NCBI GenBank assembly: GCA_017532885.1
Contig: JAFXIS010000063.1
Coordinates: 1 to 57,181 of the forward strand
DNA: 57,181 bases
Origin: Alistipes sp.
Lineage (GTDB): Bacteria; Bacteroidota; Bacteroidia; Bacteroidales; Rikenellaceae
Direction: 5' to 3'
Shown here: piece by piece, positions 49,526 through 57,181 of the stretch
Layout of the letters: each line of letters opens with the position of its first letter
How positions within the stretch are numbered: position 1 is the first letter of the stretch
Translations under genes and position numbers: made by a program
The notes under the pieces: generated by a model
Database searches by the model: none
What the model was told of the DNA's origin: nothing
The model's input: the letters and a program-made list of their open reading frames with translations, nothing else

Positions 49526-50467
49526 ATGAAAGCATCTCTTCGATATACATTGCTGACATTGGGCCTTATGCTCCTCGCTGCGTCGGCGTGGGGTAATAAT
49601 GCGTTGCAGAAGCAAACCCATATATACGCTATTGAGGGTTGTGACACGCTACGCTTGGACCACTATGCAGCCCGTGTCGAGGGAGAAAGACCTTGCGTGA
49701 TATTTGTCTTTGGTGGAGGCTTTTCGGGTGGTGTTCGTGATAAAAAAGCCGACATACCATACTTTGAATATCTCCTGAGTCGAGGTTTCGATGTTGTGTC
49801 GATTGATTATCGCTTGGGGATGAAAGAGGTGTCATCACCCGGAATTTTCGACTTTTTGAAGGCTATGCAACACTCGATAAATATCGCTGTCGAAGACATG
49901 TTCCGTGCTACGAACTTTATTCTCGACCATGCCGATGAGTGGCAGATTGACAAAGAGAATATCGTAACGAGTGGCTCAAGTGCCGGAGCGATAACTGTTC
50001 TTCAAGGCGAGTATATCATTTCCAATGCCTTGCCAATGAGTGAGATACTGCCCGAAGGTTTTAACTATGCCGGAGTAATATCGTTTGCCGGAGCCGTCTA
50101 TTCGTTGGGCGATATTCCCAACTGGGGAGAGAATACTGCTCCCATCATGCTGTTTCACGGTACGGCTGACACCCAAGTCCCTTACAATAAGATGGCGATG
50201 TTTGGGTGTGGCATGTATGGCTCAAAGTATATTGCTCGGAAATTGCATGATGCAGGTGTGCCTTATTGGTTTTATTCGGTTGAGTATGAAGGCCATTCAA
50301 TGGCTGGCAAGCCCATGCACGATAATCATGCCGAGATTGATATATTTTTGACGGAATATGTTAGCAAGCGTCGTCACCTGCAACGCACGACGCATATTGT
50401 AGATGAGGCTATTCCCAAATGTCGTACATTCTTTCTGCCGACCGACTATATAAATTCAAACTATTGA
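49526..50467 (+). CDS. Secreted alpha/beta-hydrolase (carboxylesterase-like)
   Basis: A 313-aa protein with a signal peptide (LTLGLMLLAASAWG, cleavage near 24) and an alpha/beta-hydrolase fold. An oxyanion-type FVFGGGFSGG (about 56-65), nucleophile elbow SGSSAGA with Ser in GxSxG form (about 154), the acid in HGTADTQVPY (about 218) and His in EGHSMAG (about 255) give a plausible Ser-Asp-His triad. It likely acts on an ester in the periplasm or outside. The last ~30 residues (RRHLQRTTHIVDEAIPKCRT) are basic. Exact substrate unknown. Confidence 0.82.
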   Translation: MKASLRYTLLTLGLMLLAASAWGNNALQKQTHIYAIEGCDTLRLDHYAARVEGERPCVIFVFGGGFSGGVRDKKADIPYFEYLLSRGFDVVSIDYRLGMKEVSSPGIFDFLKAMQHSINIAVEDMFRATNFILDHADEWQIDKENIVTSGSSAGAITVLQGEYIISNALPMSEILPEGFNYAGVISFAGAVYSLGDIPNWGENTAPIMLFHGTADTQVPYNKMAMFGCGMYGSKYIARKLHDAGVPYWFYSVEYEGHSMAGKPMHDNHAEIDIFLTEYVSKRRHLQRTTHIVDEAIPKCRTFFLPTDYINSNY

Positions 50468-50513
50468 TAATCAACAAAACAGCTAACGCCGTAATTAACC
50501 TCTCTACCCATAC

Positions 50514-51008
50514 ATGAAACGCATAGGTGTAATTTCCGATACTCATGGCTGCTTTGACGAGCAACTGCGCCTATTTTTGAAGGATGTCGATGAAATTTGG
50601 CATGCCGGAGATTTCGGCTCGATAGAATTGGCAGACGAGATTGCTCGATTTAAGCCCCTGAAGGGCGTGTGGGGCAATATCGACGGAGGAGTTATGCGCC
50701 GAGCTTTCGAGGAGTTTAATTTCTTTGAGTGCGAGGGTAAACGGGTGCTTATAACCCACATCGGAGGCTATCCACGCCACTATTCACCCAAAGCTGTGAG
50801 GATGATACAATCTGCCAAGCCCGATATCTTTGTGGCGGGGCATTCGCATATTCTGAAGGTTATCTTTGACCCGATATATCAATTGCTACACATCAATCCC
50901 GGAGCTGCCGGGCAATATGGATTCCATAGCGTACGAACTGCTGTACGCTTCACTATCGACAATGGTGATATTCGCGATATGGAGATAGGTGAGTGGAAGA
51001 GAAGATAA
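50514..51008 (+). CDS. YfcE/MJ0936-type metallophosphodiesterase
   Basis: A 164-aa calcineurin-like phosphodiesterase. Metal-site motifs are IGVISDTHG (5-12), WHAGDFGS (about 31-36), VWGNIDGG, LITHIGG and VAGHSH (about 108-113). Related enzymes hydrolyse phosphodiesters such as bis-pNPP in vitro; physiological targets are unclear. It starts 46 bases after the esterase stop and may be in the same transcript. Confidence 0.93.
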   Translation: MKRIGVISDTHGCFDEQLRLFLKDVDEIWHAGDFGSIELADEIARFKPLKGVWGNIDGGVMRRAFEEFNFFECEGKRVLITHIGGYPRHYSPKAVRMIQSAKPDIFVAGHSHILKVIFDPIYQLLHINPGAAGQYGFHSVRTAVRFTIDNGDIRDMEIGEWKRR

Positions 51009-51082
51009 GATTCTTATGCAATTGTTTTTCGTCATTCTGAGGAGGCAGCAGCCGACGCGAGAATCTCTATAATAATATTGTC

Positions 51083-51150
51083 ATTCCACAATTGGGTAAG
51101 GCATTGATTAACAAGTACACACAACTGACCCTTACCCAATTGATTGGAAT
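51083..51150. repeat. Long hairpin after the phosphodiesterase gene
   Basis: ATTCCACAATTGGGTAAGG (51083-51101) faces CCTTACCCAATTGATTGGAAT (51130-51150), 19 paired bases with a 2-base bulge and a 28-base spacer. The gap 51009-51378 (370 bp) has no gene. It also contains family C fragments (51031-51068, 51275-51303), a short terminator-like CCGAC/GTCGG stem (51219-51233) followed by CTTTT, and a TTGAATTTTGAATTTTGAAT tract near 51350. Confidence 0.65.
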
Positions 51151-51378
51151 CTACCTTTGGAAATTGCAGCTTCGCAAGTACGGACTTGGCAGCAAAGGCA
51201 AATAAGCGGAAGATTAACCCGACATAAAGTCGGCTTTTCCTCCTTCTCGCGGCTCGGCAAAGAGTAAAATTTTCGAGATTCTCACGCTTCGCTCAGAATG
51301 ACGACGAAAATCTTACTCTATGCCTTGCTTCGTGCGTCGGTCGAATTCTGAATTTTGAATTTTGAATTTTGAATCCCC

Positions 51379-51738
51379 TTACAATATCTCCGGAATAAAC
51401 CTAATGTCGTGTGTGCCGTCGGGGAAGTGGTCGATGGCGATAAGGTCGAACTCTACCTCCGAGAGTATACGATGCAGGGCCAAATAAGCCGAGGCGGCTC
51501 GCCTTAAAGCTGCCGCCTTTTTCGGCGTTATACTCTGTTCGGGGGTTATCCAACCTCCGGCTTGTCGATTCCTTACCTCTATTATATGTATTATGCCATG
51601 TCGCTCGGCAATGATGTCTATCTCATGATAACCATGACGCCAATTGCGGTCATGCAACATATATCCATTGTCGCGCAACCAACTGCAAGCAATATCTTCG
51701 CCTTCGTGACCTATGATGGCCTTACTAAAGTAGGGCAT
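51379..51738 (-). CDS. YraN family protein (UPF0102, endonuclease-like)
   Basis: A 119-aa protein from ATG 51738 (an in-frame GTG 9 bases upstream is possible). It has the UPF0102/YraN fold, a small restriction-endonuclease-like domain, with GHEGEDIACSWLRDNGYMLH, RHGYHEIDIIAE and IHIIEVRNRQ (the E-x-D and E-V-K/R type active-site pattern; here EVR). Its cellular role is not established. It is the last gene in the minus-strand pair with pepE, separated by 17 bases. Confidence 0.9.
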   Translation of the reverse strand: MPYFSKAIIGHEGEDIACSWLRDNGYMLHDRNWRHGYHEIDIIAERHGIIHIIEVRNRQAGGWITPEQSITPKKAAALRRAASAYLALHRILSEVEFDLIAIDHFPDGTHDIRFIPEIL

Positions 51739-51755
51739 ATTCGACACCGAGGATT

Positions 51756-52457
51756 TTACAATAGGAATGAGAGGTCGTCACCCGGATTAACCTCATAAGT
51801 TGCGACGCCCTTCTTGAAAATGCGCATCTGTCGCTGACCGATAAGTTCCATCACGCCGTCGTGCAGATGCAACATGCAACCCTCTCGCAAACCTACAACC
51901 CAACGGCGGGGATTTGCTTCGATATACTCCAAGATGCGCTGTTCGCGAGTCTCTCCGGCGTGACCCTCGGGGTTAGCGTCGAGGTAGTGGGGGTTAATCT
52001 GGAACTTCACCGCTCCGATTGCCTTGAATGATTCGGGCTCCACGATAGGCATATCGTTTGTTGTGCAGATTGTCGGGCAGCATACATTACTACCTGCCGA
52101 CCAACCAACATACGGCGTTCCCTCCTTAATCTTGCGAAGAATGGCCTTCATAAGACCCTGCTCGTGCATCTTCTTCGTAAGAGCGAATGTGTTACCGCCA
52201 CCTACGCAGATAGCTTCAGCTTCGCGAATCATCTTGCGAGGATTCTTTGAGCGATGTACCGAACGAACCTTTACGCCGATTTCGTTGAAACGGGCCTGAA
52301 CTTTCGCCTCATACTCTGCATATGAAAAAGTTACGGCTGCGTAGGGTACAAAGACCACCTCTTTAACTCCGGTGAGGAAATTTCCTATCTGATTTATGGG
52401 ATATTTAAGATATTCTTCACCGGCATTTGTCGAGTTTGATATAAGTAAAAGATTCAT
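51756..52457 (-). CDS. pepE: Dipeptidase E (peptidase S51)
   Basis: A 233-aa cytoplasmic serine peptidase, class S51, that cleaves N-terminal Asp-X dipeptides. The nucleophile Ser is in YVGWSAGSNVCC (about residue 120), after the glycine-rich AICVGGGNTFALTKKM. Asp and His ligands are in NPHYLDANPEGHAG (about 155-168). It is full length (E. coli PepE has 229 aa). TAATTTTG on the minus strand (plus-strand 52529-52536) is a possible -7 element. Confidence 0.93.
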   Translation of the reverse strand: MNLLLISNSTNAGEEYLKYPINQIGNFLTGVKEVVFVPYAAVTFSYAEYEAKVQARFNEIGVKVRSVHRSKNPRKMIREAEAICVGGGNTFALTKKMHEQGLMKAILRKIKEGTPYVGWSAGSNVCCPTICTTNDMPIVEPESFKAIGAVKFQINPHYLDANPEGHAGETREQRILEYIEANPRRWVVGLREGCMLHLHDGVMELIGQRQMRIFKKGVATYEVNPGDDLSFLL

Positions 52458-52549
52458 AATTTAGTGATTTATAATAGTTTAACATTATTTCTGTGGGAGG
52501 TATAGTTAAAATTTTACCATCAACATGCCAAAATTAATAAAAAAAGTGT

Positions 52550-52557
52550 TATTTTTG
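52550..52557 (+). promoter_or_regulatory. -7 element of acpP
   Basis: TATTTTTG matches TAnnTTTG, 68 bases before the acpP ATG. It probably drives acpP and fabF. No clear -33 element is seen at ideal spacing. Confidence 0.4.
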
Positions 52558-52625
52558 CGCAGAAATATAATGAAAAGATTGAAACCAATCGAAAATATAA
52601 ATTGTTAAACTAAAAAATTAAAGTT

Positions 52626-52862
52626 ATGTCAGAGATTCAGTCAAAGGTTGTTGAGATTATCGTTGACAAGTTAGGTGTTAAGGCAGAGGAAGTTGTTCCC
52701 GAAGCAAGCTTTACTGCTCACTTGGGTGCAGATTCACTCGACACAGTTGAGTTGATTATGGAGTTTGAGAAGGCGTTTGACATTCAGATTCCCGATGAGG
52801 ATGCTGAGAAGATTGCCACTGTAGGCGACGCTATCTCATATGTTGAGGCTCACAAGAAATAA
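52626..52862 (+). CDS. acpP: Acyl carrier protein
   Basis: A 78-aa acidic four-helix protein that carries growing acyl chains. The phosphopantetheine-bearing Ser37 is in [11 protein letters not shown]. It is followed by fabF after 31 bases, a common arrangement. The first in-frame ATG gives the normal ACP N-terminus ([17 protein letters not shown]). Confidence 0.98.
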   Translation: MSEIQSKVVEIIVDKLGVKAEEVVPEASFTAHLGADSLDTVELIMEFEKAFDIQIPDEDAEKIATVGDAISYVEAHKK

Positions 52863-52893
52863 TTAATAATCATATAATTTCGCGGCAGGGACT

Positions 52894-54144
52894 ATGGCAC
52901 TACGCAGAGTTGTTGTTACGGGAATAGGTACGATAAATCCTCTGGGTCACAATATTACGGAGTATTTCGAAAACCTCGAAAAAGGCGTAAGCGCCGCAGC
53001 ACCTATAACACACTTCGATGCGACTAAATTCCGTAGCCGTTTTGCCTGCGAAGTAAAAGATTACGACTGGACTCGCTATTTTGAGCGTAAGGAGGTACGC
53101 AAATACGACCTCTTTGCTCAATTTGCCATGATTTCGGCTGATGAGGCGTTGAAAGATGCCTCGATTGCAGGAAATGATGCCATTGACCTCACCCGGGTTG
53201 GTGTGGTATGGGGTTCCGGTACGGGTGGAACAACAACATTCTACGAAGAGAGTAAGGGCTATATCGAGGGGAATTATACTCCTCGATTTAGCCCGTTTTT
53301 TGTTCCTCGAATGGTTATAGATTTGGCTCCGGGCTTTATTTCACTGAAATATGGCTTTATGGGTCCGAACTATGCCACAACCTCAGCGTGTGCTTCGTCG
53401 AACCATGCCATGATAGATGCCTTCAATCTGATTCGTCTGGGTAAGGCCGATATTGTGGTTACAGGTGGCTCGGAGGCTTCGATAAACGAGCCGGGTGTGG
53501 GTAGCTTCTGTTCGATGCAGGCGCTATCGACACGCAATGACGATCCGGAGCATGCTTCTCGTCCATTTGATGCAGAGCGCGATGGTTTCGTGATTGCCGA
53601 GGGTGGAGGTGCTTTGGTGTTTGAGGAGTTGGAACATGCCTTGAAGCGAGGAGCGAAGATTTATTGCGAAGTTGCCGGTGGCGGTATGTCTGCTGATGCA
53701 CATCACATGACGGCTCCACATCCCGAAGGGTTGGGGGCCTTGATGGCTATGCGTGAGGCGTTGAATGATGCAGGTATGCAACCTGACGAAATTGATTATA
53801 TCAATGCGCACGGAACATCCACTCCGTTGGGTGATGTTGCCGAGTTAAAAGCCATACAGCAACTCATGGGCGAGCATGTCTATGAGGTAAATATCTCTTC
53901 TACAAAATCCATGACGGGGCATTTGCTCGGAGCTACGGCTGCCATTGAGGCGTTGGCTTGTATTATGGCCATTACGCGTGGAGTGGTACCTCCGACGATA
54001 AATGTTGAGCAACTCGATGCCGAGATAGATTCGAAATTGAATCTTACGCTTGGTAAGGCGCAATATCGCAAGGTGCGTGCAGCATTGAGCAATACTTTTG
54101 GATTTGGAGGTCATAACTCTTCGATTATTTTCTGCGAGTTGTAG
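52894..54144 (+). CDS. fabF: Beta-ketoacyl-ACP synthase II
   Basis: A 416-aa thiolase-fold condensing enzyme that extends acyl-ACP with malonyl-ACP. The catalytic Cys166 is in TTSACASSNHAM, with His residues in NAHGTSTPLGD and MTGHLLGATAAIEAL, giving the Cys-His-His triad of FabF/FabB. The N-terminus RRVVVTGIGTINPLGHN is typical. Complete. It lies in the acpP-fabF-rnc order common in Bacteroidetes. Confidence 0.97.
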   Translation: MALRRVVVTGIGTINPLGHNITEYFENLEKGVSAAAPITHFDATKFRSRFACEVKDYDWTRYFERKEVRKYDLFAQFAMISADEALKDASIAGNDAIDLTRVGVVWGSGTGGTTTFYEESKGYIEGNYTPRFSPFFVPRMVIDLAPGFISLKYGFMGPNYATTSACASSNHAMIDAFNLIRLGKADIVVTGGSEASINEPGVGSFCSMQALSTRNDDPEHASRPFDAERDGFVIAEGGGALVFEELEHALKRGAKIYCEVAGGGMSADAHHMTAPHPEGLGALMAMREALNDAGMQPDEIDYINAHGTSTPLGDVAELKAIQQLMGEHVYEVNISSTKSMTGHLLGATAAIEALACIMAITRGVVPPTINVEQLDAEIDSKLNLTLGKAQYRKVRAALSNTFGFGGHNSSIIFCEL

Positions 54145-54183
54145 CAGGTTTTCATCCTCTCAACAATCTCAAAATGTTTTTTA

Positions 54184-54215
54184 GGCTGTCGTAAGAAGTG
54201 ACGGCCCTTGCTGTT
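54184..54215 (+). terminator. Weak hairpin after fabF
   Basis: GGCTGTC (54184-54190) faces GACGGCC (54200-54206) with one G-U wobble and a 9-base loop, followed by CTTGCTGTTTT. It could attenuate read-through into rnc. Confidence 0.4.
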
Positions 54216-54237
54216 TTATAAGTAAATATCTACGACA

Positions 54238-55698
54238 TTGATAGATTTTATTCTTCGTCCGTTTCGCCGTAACTTCGGCAAGGACAAGCAGTTTTATGCT
54301 GCAATAGACGATATGTTCGGCTTTATTCCGAATAATATCGAGTTGTATAAGCTGGCTTTGATTCATAAGTCGGCATCGGTGGCAATGGAGGATGGCCGCC
54401 ATGTAAATAACGAGCGTTTGGAGTATTTGGGCGATGCTGTTATTGAGAGTGTCACATCCGATTATCTCTTTATAGAGTTCCCCGATAAAAATGAGGGTTT
54501 TTTGACACAACTGCGCTCGAAGATGGTGTCACGCCAGACTTTGAATGAGGTTGCCAAGCGTATCGGGTTGCACGAATATGTCATTACCAATACCTCGAAT
54601 AACTCGTCACAAAAACATATCTATGGCGATGCTTTTGAGGCTATGATGGGCGCGATTTATCTCGACCAGGGCTATGATTTTGTCAATCGCTTGCTTATAA
54701 ATAAGATTTTCGTCGATTATATTAAGGTTGATAACCTGACCGAGGAGGAGACTGATTTTAAGAGCCGCTTGATTGAGTGGTGTCAGAAGAATCATCATCA
54801 GATTTATTTCTCGACGCACAACGACAAGAACTACTCTTCGTCGCACCCCTCGTTTTATAGTAAGGTGCTGATTGATAATATCGAGGTTGGTTATGGCGTG
54901 GGTGACTCGAAGAAGGAGGCGGAGCAGAGGGCGGCATACTCTGTGGCTCATGGCGTGAACGATGACGACTGCACGAAGTTGATGGATAAACTCGATATGT
55001 TGGAGGCTCAAGAGTCGCATTCGGTAAAAGCGGAACGCGCTAACTCCAAGCGAGATAAGCGCGATGCGAAGGATAAGAAAAGTCGGGAGCATGAGGTGGC
55101 TGTGAATATGTCAGAGCAAATTGTCGAATCGCAGAAAATAACTACTTCGGAGTCTAATGGTAATCCTGATTCTGAGGCGAAGGGTGAGAAGGTGGCGCCA
55201 AAACCGAGAGTGAAGCGAGTATCCAAAAATGTGAATAATGATACTGCGGAGCAAAATGCTGCCGGTGGGGATGTAACTCCCAAAGAGGAGCAGAAAGATG
55301 ATGCGGCTAATAGTGTTGCGAAAAAGAGTGCGCCAAAAACTAATACCGAGAAAGAACCTAAAATAAACGAGAAGGCGTCTAAGCCTAAGGCTAAAAAGGG
55401 TGATAAATCGGATAAACCCAAGCAGGAACAGCTGAAAGAGGAAAACCTTAAACAAGAGAAATCTCCAGAGGAAACGCCCAAGCAGGAAAAGGTGCAGACT
55501 GAAAAACCTCAGCAGGAGAAACCGAAATCTACGCGAAAGCCGAGAGTAAAGCAGGTAAAAGCGGATAATAACGATAGGGGCGAAAAGGCTGAAAAGACTA
55601 CGACTGTCGCTTCGACTAAAGAGGCGGAGCTGTCAGAAGCTACAAACTTGACAAAGCAGGTAACAAAAATATTGCAAACGAATGAAGAATCTGCATAA
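54238..55698 (+). CDS. rnc: Ribonuclease III with a long low-complexity C-terminal tail
   Basis: A 486-aa protein. Residues 1-150 are the RNase III nuclease domain, with the signature NERLEYLGDAV (58-68; catalytic Glu62 and Asp66) and DAFEAMMGA (131-139). Residues ~170-240 are a double-stranded RNA-binding domain (SHPSFYSKVLIDNIEVGYGV, SKKEAEQRAA). Beyond ~250, over 230 residues are Lys/Glu-rich, highly charged and repetitive (KQEQLKEENLKQEKSPEETP). Normal RNase III is ~225-250 aa, so the enzyme is about doubled. TTG 54238 is taken as start because the upstream frame has a stop and the next ATG (54313) would remove conserved residues. Confidence 0.93.
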   Translation: MIDFILRPFRRNFGKDKQFYAAIDDMFGFIPNNIELYKLALIHKSASVAMEDGRHVNNERLEYLGDAVIESVTSDYLFIEFPDKNEGFLTQLRSKMVSRQTLNEVAKRIGLHEYVITNTSNNSSQKHIYGDAFEAMMGAIYLDQGYDFVNRLLINKIFVDYIKVDNLTEEETDFKSRLIEWCQKNHHQIYFSTHNDKNYSSSHPSFYSKVLIDNIEVGYGVGDSKKEAEQRAAYSVAHGVNDDDCTKLMDKLDMLEAQESHSVKAERANSKRDKRDAKDKKSREHEVAVNMSEQIVESQKITTSESNGNPDSEAKGEKVAPKPRVKRVSKNVNNDTAEQNAAGGDVTPKEEQKDDAANSVAKKSAPKTNTEKEPKINEKASKPKAKKGDKSDKPKQEQLKEENLKQEKSPEETPKQEKVQTEKPQQEKPKSTRKPRVKQVKADNNDRGEKAEKTTTVASTKEAELSEATNLTKQVTKILQTNEESA

Positions 55699-56332
55699 TA
55701 AACTCCTTTCGCGAGGCGCTGCATCGTTGGAGGATAATGAACTGTTGGCGATATTGGTCGAGGGAAGTGATGAAAAGCGCTCACCGCGAGAGATTGCCGA
55801 TGGTTTGTTGGCTGCGTGTGGCTCGCTGTCGGGTGTCGCGCGTACCGATATTCCACGCTTGAGGATGGTTGAAGGCTTGGGTCTAAAGCGTGCCGAGCGT
55901 TTGTCGGTTGCTGCCGAGTTCGGGCGTAGGGTGGCTTTGGAGTGCCGCGAAGAGGTGGAGGTTATTTCGTCGGATAGCGATGTTGAGCGTGTTATGCGTA
56001 AGCATTTCGAGGGTTTGCAGCATGAGGAGTGTTGGGTGTTGTATCTCACTTCGTCGAATCGCCTTATCGAGAAGCAGCGCGTAAGTCAGGGTGGGGTGCA
56101 GGCTACGGTTGTGGACCATCGCCTGATTATCAAACGCGCACTGGAACTGCTCTCGACGCAGATTATCCTGACGCATAATCACCCGTCGGGTGCTGCCGAG
56201 CCGAGTGGTGCGGATAAGTCGCTCACGCAGAAGGTTAAAGATGCGGCGGCTCTGTTCGATATTCGCCTGCTGGACCATGTGATTATATCGAATGAGGGCA
56301 GTTACTCGTTCCGCAAAGGTGGTCTGTTGTAG
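55682..56332 (+). CDS. RadC family protein (JAB/MPN domain)
   Basis: A 216-aa protein with an N-terminal helix-hairpin-helix-like region (RMVEGLGLKRAERLSVAAEFG) and a C-terminal JAB1/MPN-type domain (about 95-215) containing the metal motif HNHPSGAAEPSGAD (about 162-175). It has been linked to DNA repair by name, but its biochemical function is not settled. ATG 55682 overlaps the end of rnc by 17 bases in a different frame, implying translational coupling. Confidence 0.92.
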   Translation: MKNLHNKLLSRGAASLEDNELLAILVEGSDEKRSPREIADGLLAACGSLSGVARTDIPRLRMVEGLGLKRAERLSVAAEFGRRVALECREEVEVISSDSDVERVMRKHFEGLQHEECWVLYLTSSNRLIEKQRVSQGGVQATVVDHRLIIKRALELLSTQIILTHNHPSGAAEPSGADKSLTQKVKDAAALFDIRLLDHVIISNEGSYSFRKGGLL

Positions 56333-56358
56333 CAAAATAATATTCTGAAAATTACTAT

Positions 56359-56386
56359 CGTCGGGGTGTAAACCTCGGCGATTTTT
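56359..56386 (+). terminator. Terminator after radC
   Basis: CGTCGGGGT (56359-56367) pairs with ACCTCGGCG (56372-56380), with two G-U wobbles across GTAA, followed by ATTTTTTA. It lies 27 bases after the radC stop. Confidence 0.7.
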
Positions 56387-56450
56387 TATCTATGATAAAA
56401 TCTGCTGAAAAATAGGCGCAAAAATGTGTTATAAAACGGGTAAAATTTCG

Positions 56451-56458
56451 TATCTTTG
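56451..56458 (+). promoter_or_regulatory. -7 element of glyS
   Basis: TATCTTTG matches TAnnTTTG and lies 58 bases before the glyS ATG. No good -33 element is seen. Confidence 0.4.
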
Positions 56459-56516
56459 TCGGTTGGGCAGTAATAGCCGAAAAATAAGACAATAATAAAC
56501 AAAAAAATATACGATT

Positions 56517-57134
56517 ATGACACAAGAGGAGTTGTTTAAGAAGTTGATTGCGCATTGCAAGGAGTATGGTTTTATCTTCCCTTCAAGCGAGATTTACGAC
56601 GGTCTGGGTGCCGTTTATGATTATGGCCAGAATGGCGTTGAGTTGAAGAATAACATCAAGCGTTACTGGTGGGATTCAATGGTTAAGCTCAACGAGAATA
56701 TCGTGGGTATCGACGCCGCTATCTTTATGCACCCAAAGACTTGGGAGGCTTCGGGCCATGTTGCAGCCTTTAACGATCCGTTGATTGACAACAAGGATTC
56801 AAAGAAGCGTTACCGTGCCGATGTTCTGATTGAGGATTGGATGGCAAAGCAGGACGAGAAGATTCAGAAGGAGGTCGATAAAGCGAAGAAGCGTTTTGGT
56901 GAGGCCTTCGATGAGGCGCAGTATCGTGCTACATCACCCCGCGTTTTGGATATCGCAGCAAAGCGTGATGCCGTTCACGAGCGTTTTGCAAATGCCCTGA
57001 ACGATAACAACCTTGAGGAGTTGAAGCAGATTATCCTCGATTGCGAGATTGTTTGCCCCATCTCGGGTACCCGCAACTGGACCGATGTGCGTCAGTTCAA
57101 CCTTATGTTCTCGACGAGATCACCAAGAGCGTAA
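56517..57134 (+). CDS. glyS: Glycyl-tRNA synthetase (class II, alpha2 type), interrupted near the window end
   Basis: The first ~200 residues are a clean glycyl-tRNA synthetase: MTQEELFKKLIAHCKEYGFI, FPSSEIYDGLGAVYDYGQNG, KRYWWDSMV, HPKTWEASGHVAAFNDPLID, and NWTDVRQFNLMFST. The family normally continues about 300 residues beyond this point with the adenylation motifs. Instead the frame changes after codon 200 (bases 57114-57116): it reads RSPRA and stops at 57132-57134. Another frame stays open to the window end, but its translation does not match the expected sequence. It may be an insertion, a rearrangement, or an assembly join. Confidence 0.85.
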   Translation: MTQEELFKKLIAHCKEYGFIFPSSEIYDGLGAVYDYGQNGVELKNNIKRYWWDSMVKLNENIVGIDAAIFMHPKTWEASGHVAAFNDPLIDNKDSKKRYRADVLIEDWMAKQDEKIQKEVDKAKKRFGEAFDEAQYRATSPRVLDIAAKRDAVHERFANALNDNNLEELKQIILDCEIVCPISGTRNWTDVRQFNLMFSTRSPRA

Positions 57135-57181
57135 TTACAGAGGATGACATTGACTCATATACAATTGATCTGGCATTAAAC

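Noticed and set aside
1..57181. CRISPR array
   Set aside because: No regularly spaced identical repeats of 24-40 bases were seen; repeats here are palindromic REP-like or short tandem tracts.
1..57181. tRNA or rRNA genes
   Set aside because: No cloverleaf-like stretch with GGTTCGAATCC-type T-arm or rRNA-like sequence was seen in the gaps.

Overview
The window reads as chromosomal DNA of a Bacteroidales bacterium, most plausibly an Alistipes-like member of the Rikenellaceae. This is inferred from protein character and was not tested by any search. Supporting signs are TAnnTTTG-type promoter elements, few recognisable Shine-Dalgarno sequences, a CarboxypepD_reg-plus-plug TonB-dependent receptor, a membrane-anchored HU-fold protein, a UbiD-family decarboxylase, and intergenic REP-like elements. 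Almost all of the sequence is ordinary housekeeping and envelope genes. I see no rRNA, tRNA or CRISPR array.

Layout. 1-1200: the 3' end of an acetyl-CoA hydrolase/transferase gene, followed by a partly duplicated, terminator-rich tail. 1377-2458: an ECF sigma factor and a four-helix membrane protein. 2547-5106: a small phage-like island with an orphan large terminase, a 100-aa protein and a divergent CI/LexA-like repressor, followed closely by an EamA transporter. 6063-14434: tsaD, tamB, and an ExbB/ExbD/TonB-like cluster ending in a DUF1573 protein. 14544-25484: a POT peptide transporter, then mainly minus-strand genes (SDR, MBL hydrolase, YjbR, rnhA, valS, thiamine pyrophosphokinase, PnuC-type transporter, NhaD-type antiporter) and one plus-strand secreted orphan. 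25798-37354: a long plus-strand run with lon, kdsA, a KdsD/KpsF isomerase, a small membrane protein, a UbiD-type decarboxylase, a helix-hairpin-helix protein, rpsU, a membrane HU-fold protein, a sigma-54 activator, lptE, a small acidic protein and secG. 37589-41840, minus strand: a TonB-dependent receptor with a His-rich small membrane protein, and a pseudouridine synthase with a long disordered N-terminus. 42089-51008, plus strand: a GH78-like enzyme, MATE transporter, acyl-ACP thioesterase, CyuA-like enzyme, rarA, a secreted esterase and a phosphodiesterase. 51379-57134: YraN and pepE (minus), then acpP, fabF, rnc with a very long C-terminal tail, radC, and a glycyl-tRNA synthetase gene whose coding sequence breaks off about 65 bases before the window end.

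How the genes work together. Several sets serve the outer membrane: kdsA and KdsD/KpsF make KDO for lipid A, lptE helps insert LPS, tamB helps assemble outer-membrane proteins, and ExbB/ExbD/TonB energise TonB-dependent receptors such as the one at 37589. acpP, fabF and the acyl-ACP thioesterase belong to fatty-acid metabolism. The PnuC-type transporter and thiamine pyrophosphokinase probably form a thiamine salvage pair.

The most notable items are the orphan terminase island with an apparently self-cleavage-competent repressor, a Fur-box-like site over the promoter of the TonB-receptor unit, a perfect 24-bp inverted repeat joining the end of the CoA-transferase gene to its terminator region, low-complexity extensions on two RNA-processing enzymes, several families of dispersed intergenic repeats, and the break in glyS. 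I found no strong evidence for a wholly new multi-gene system.
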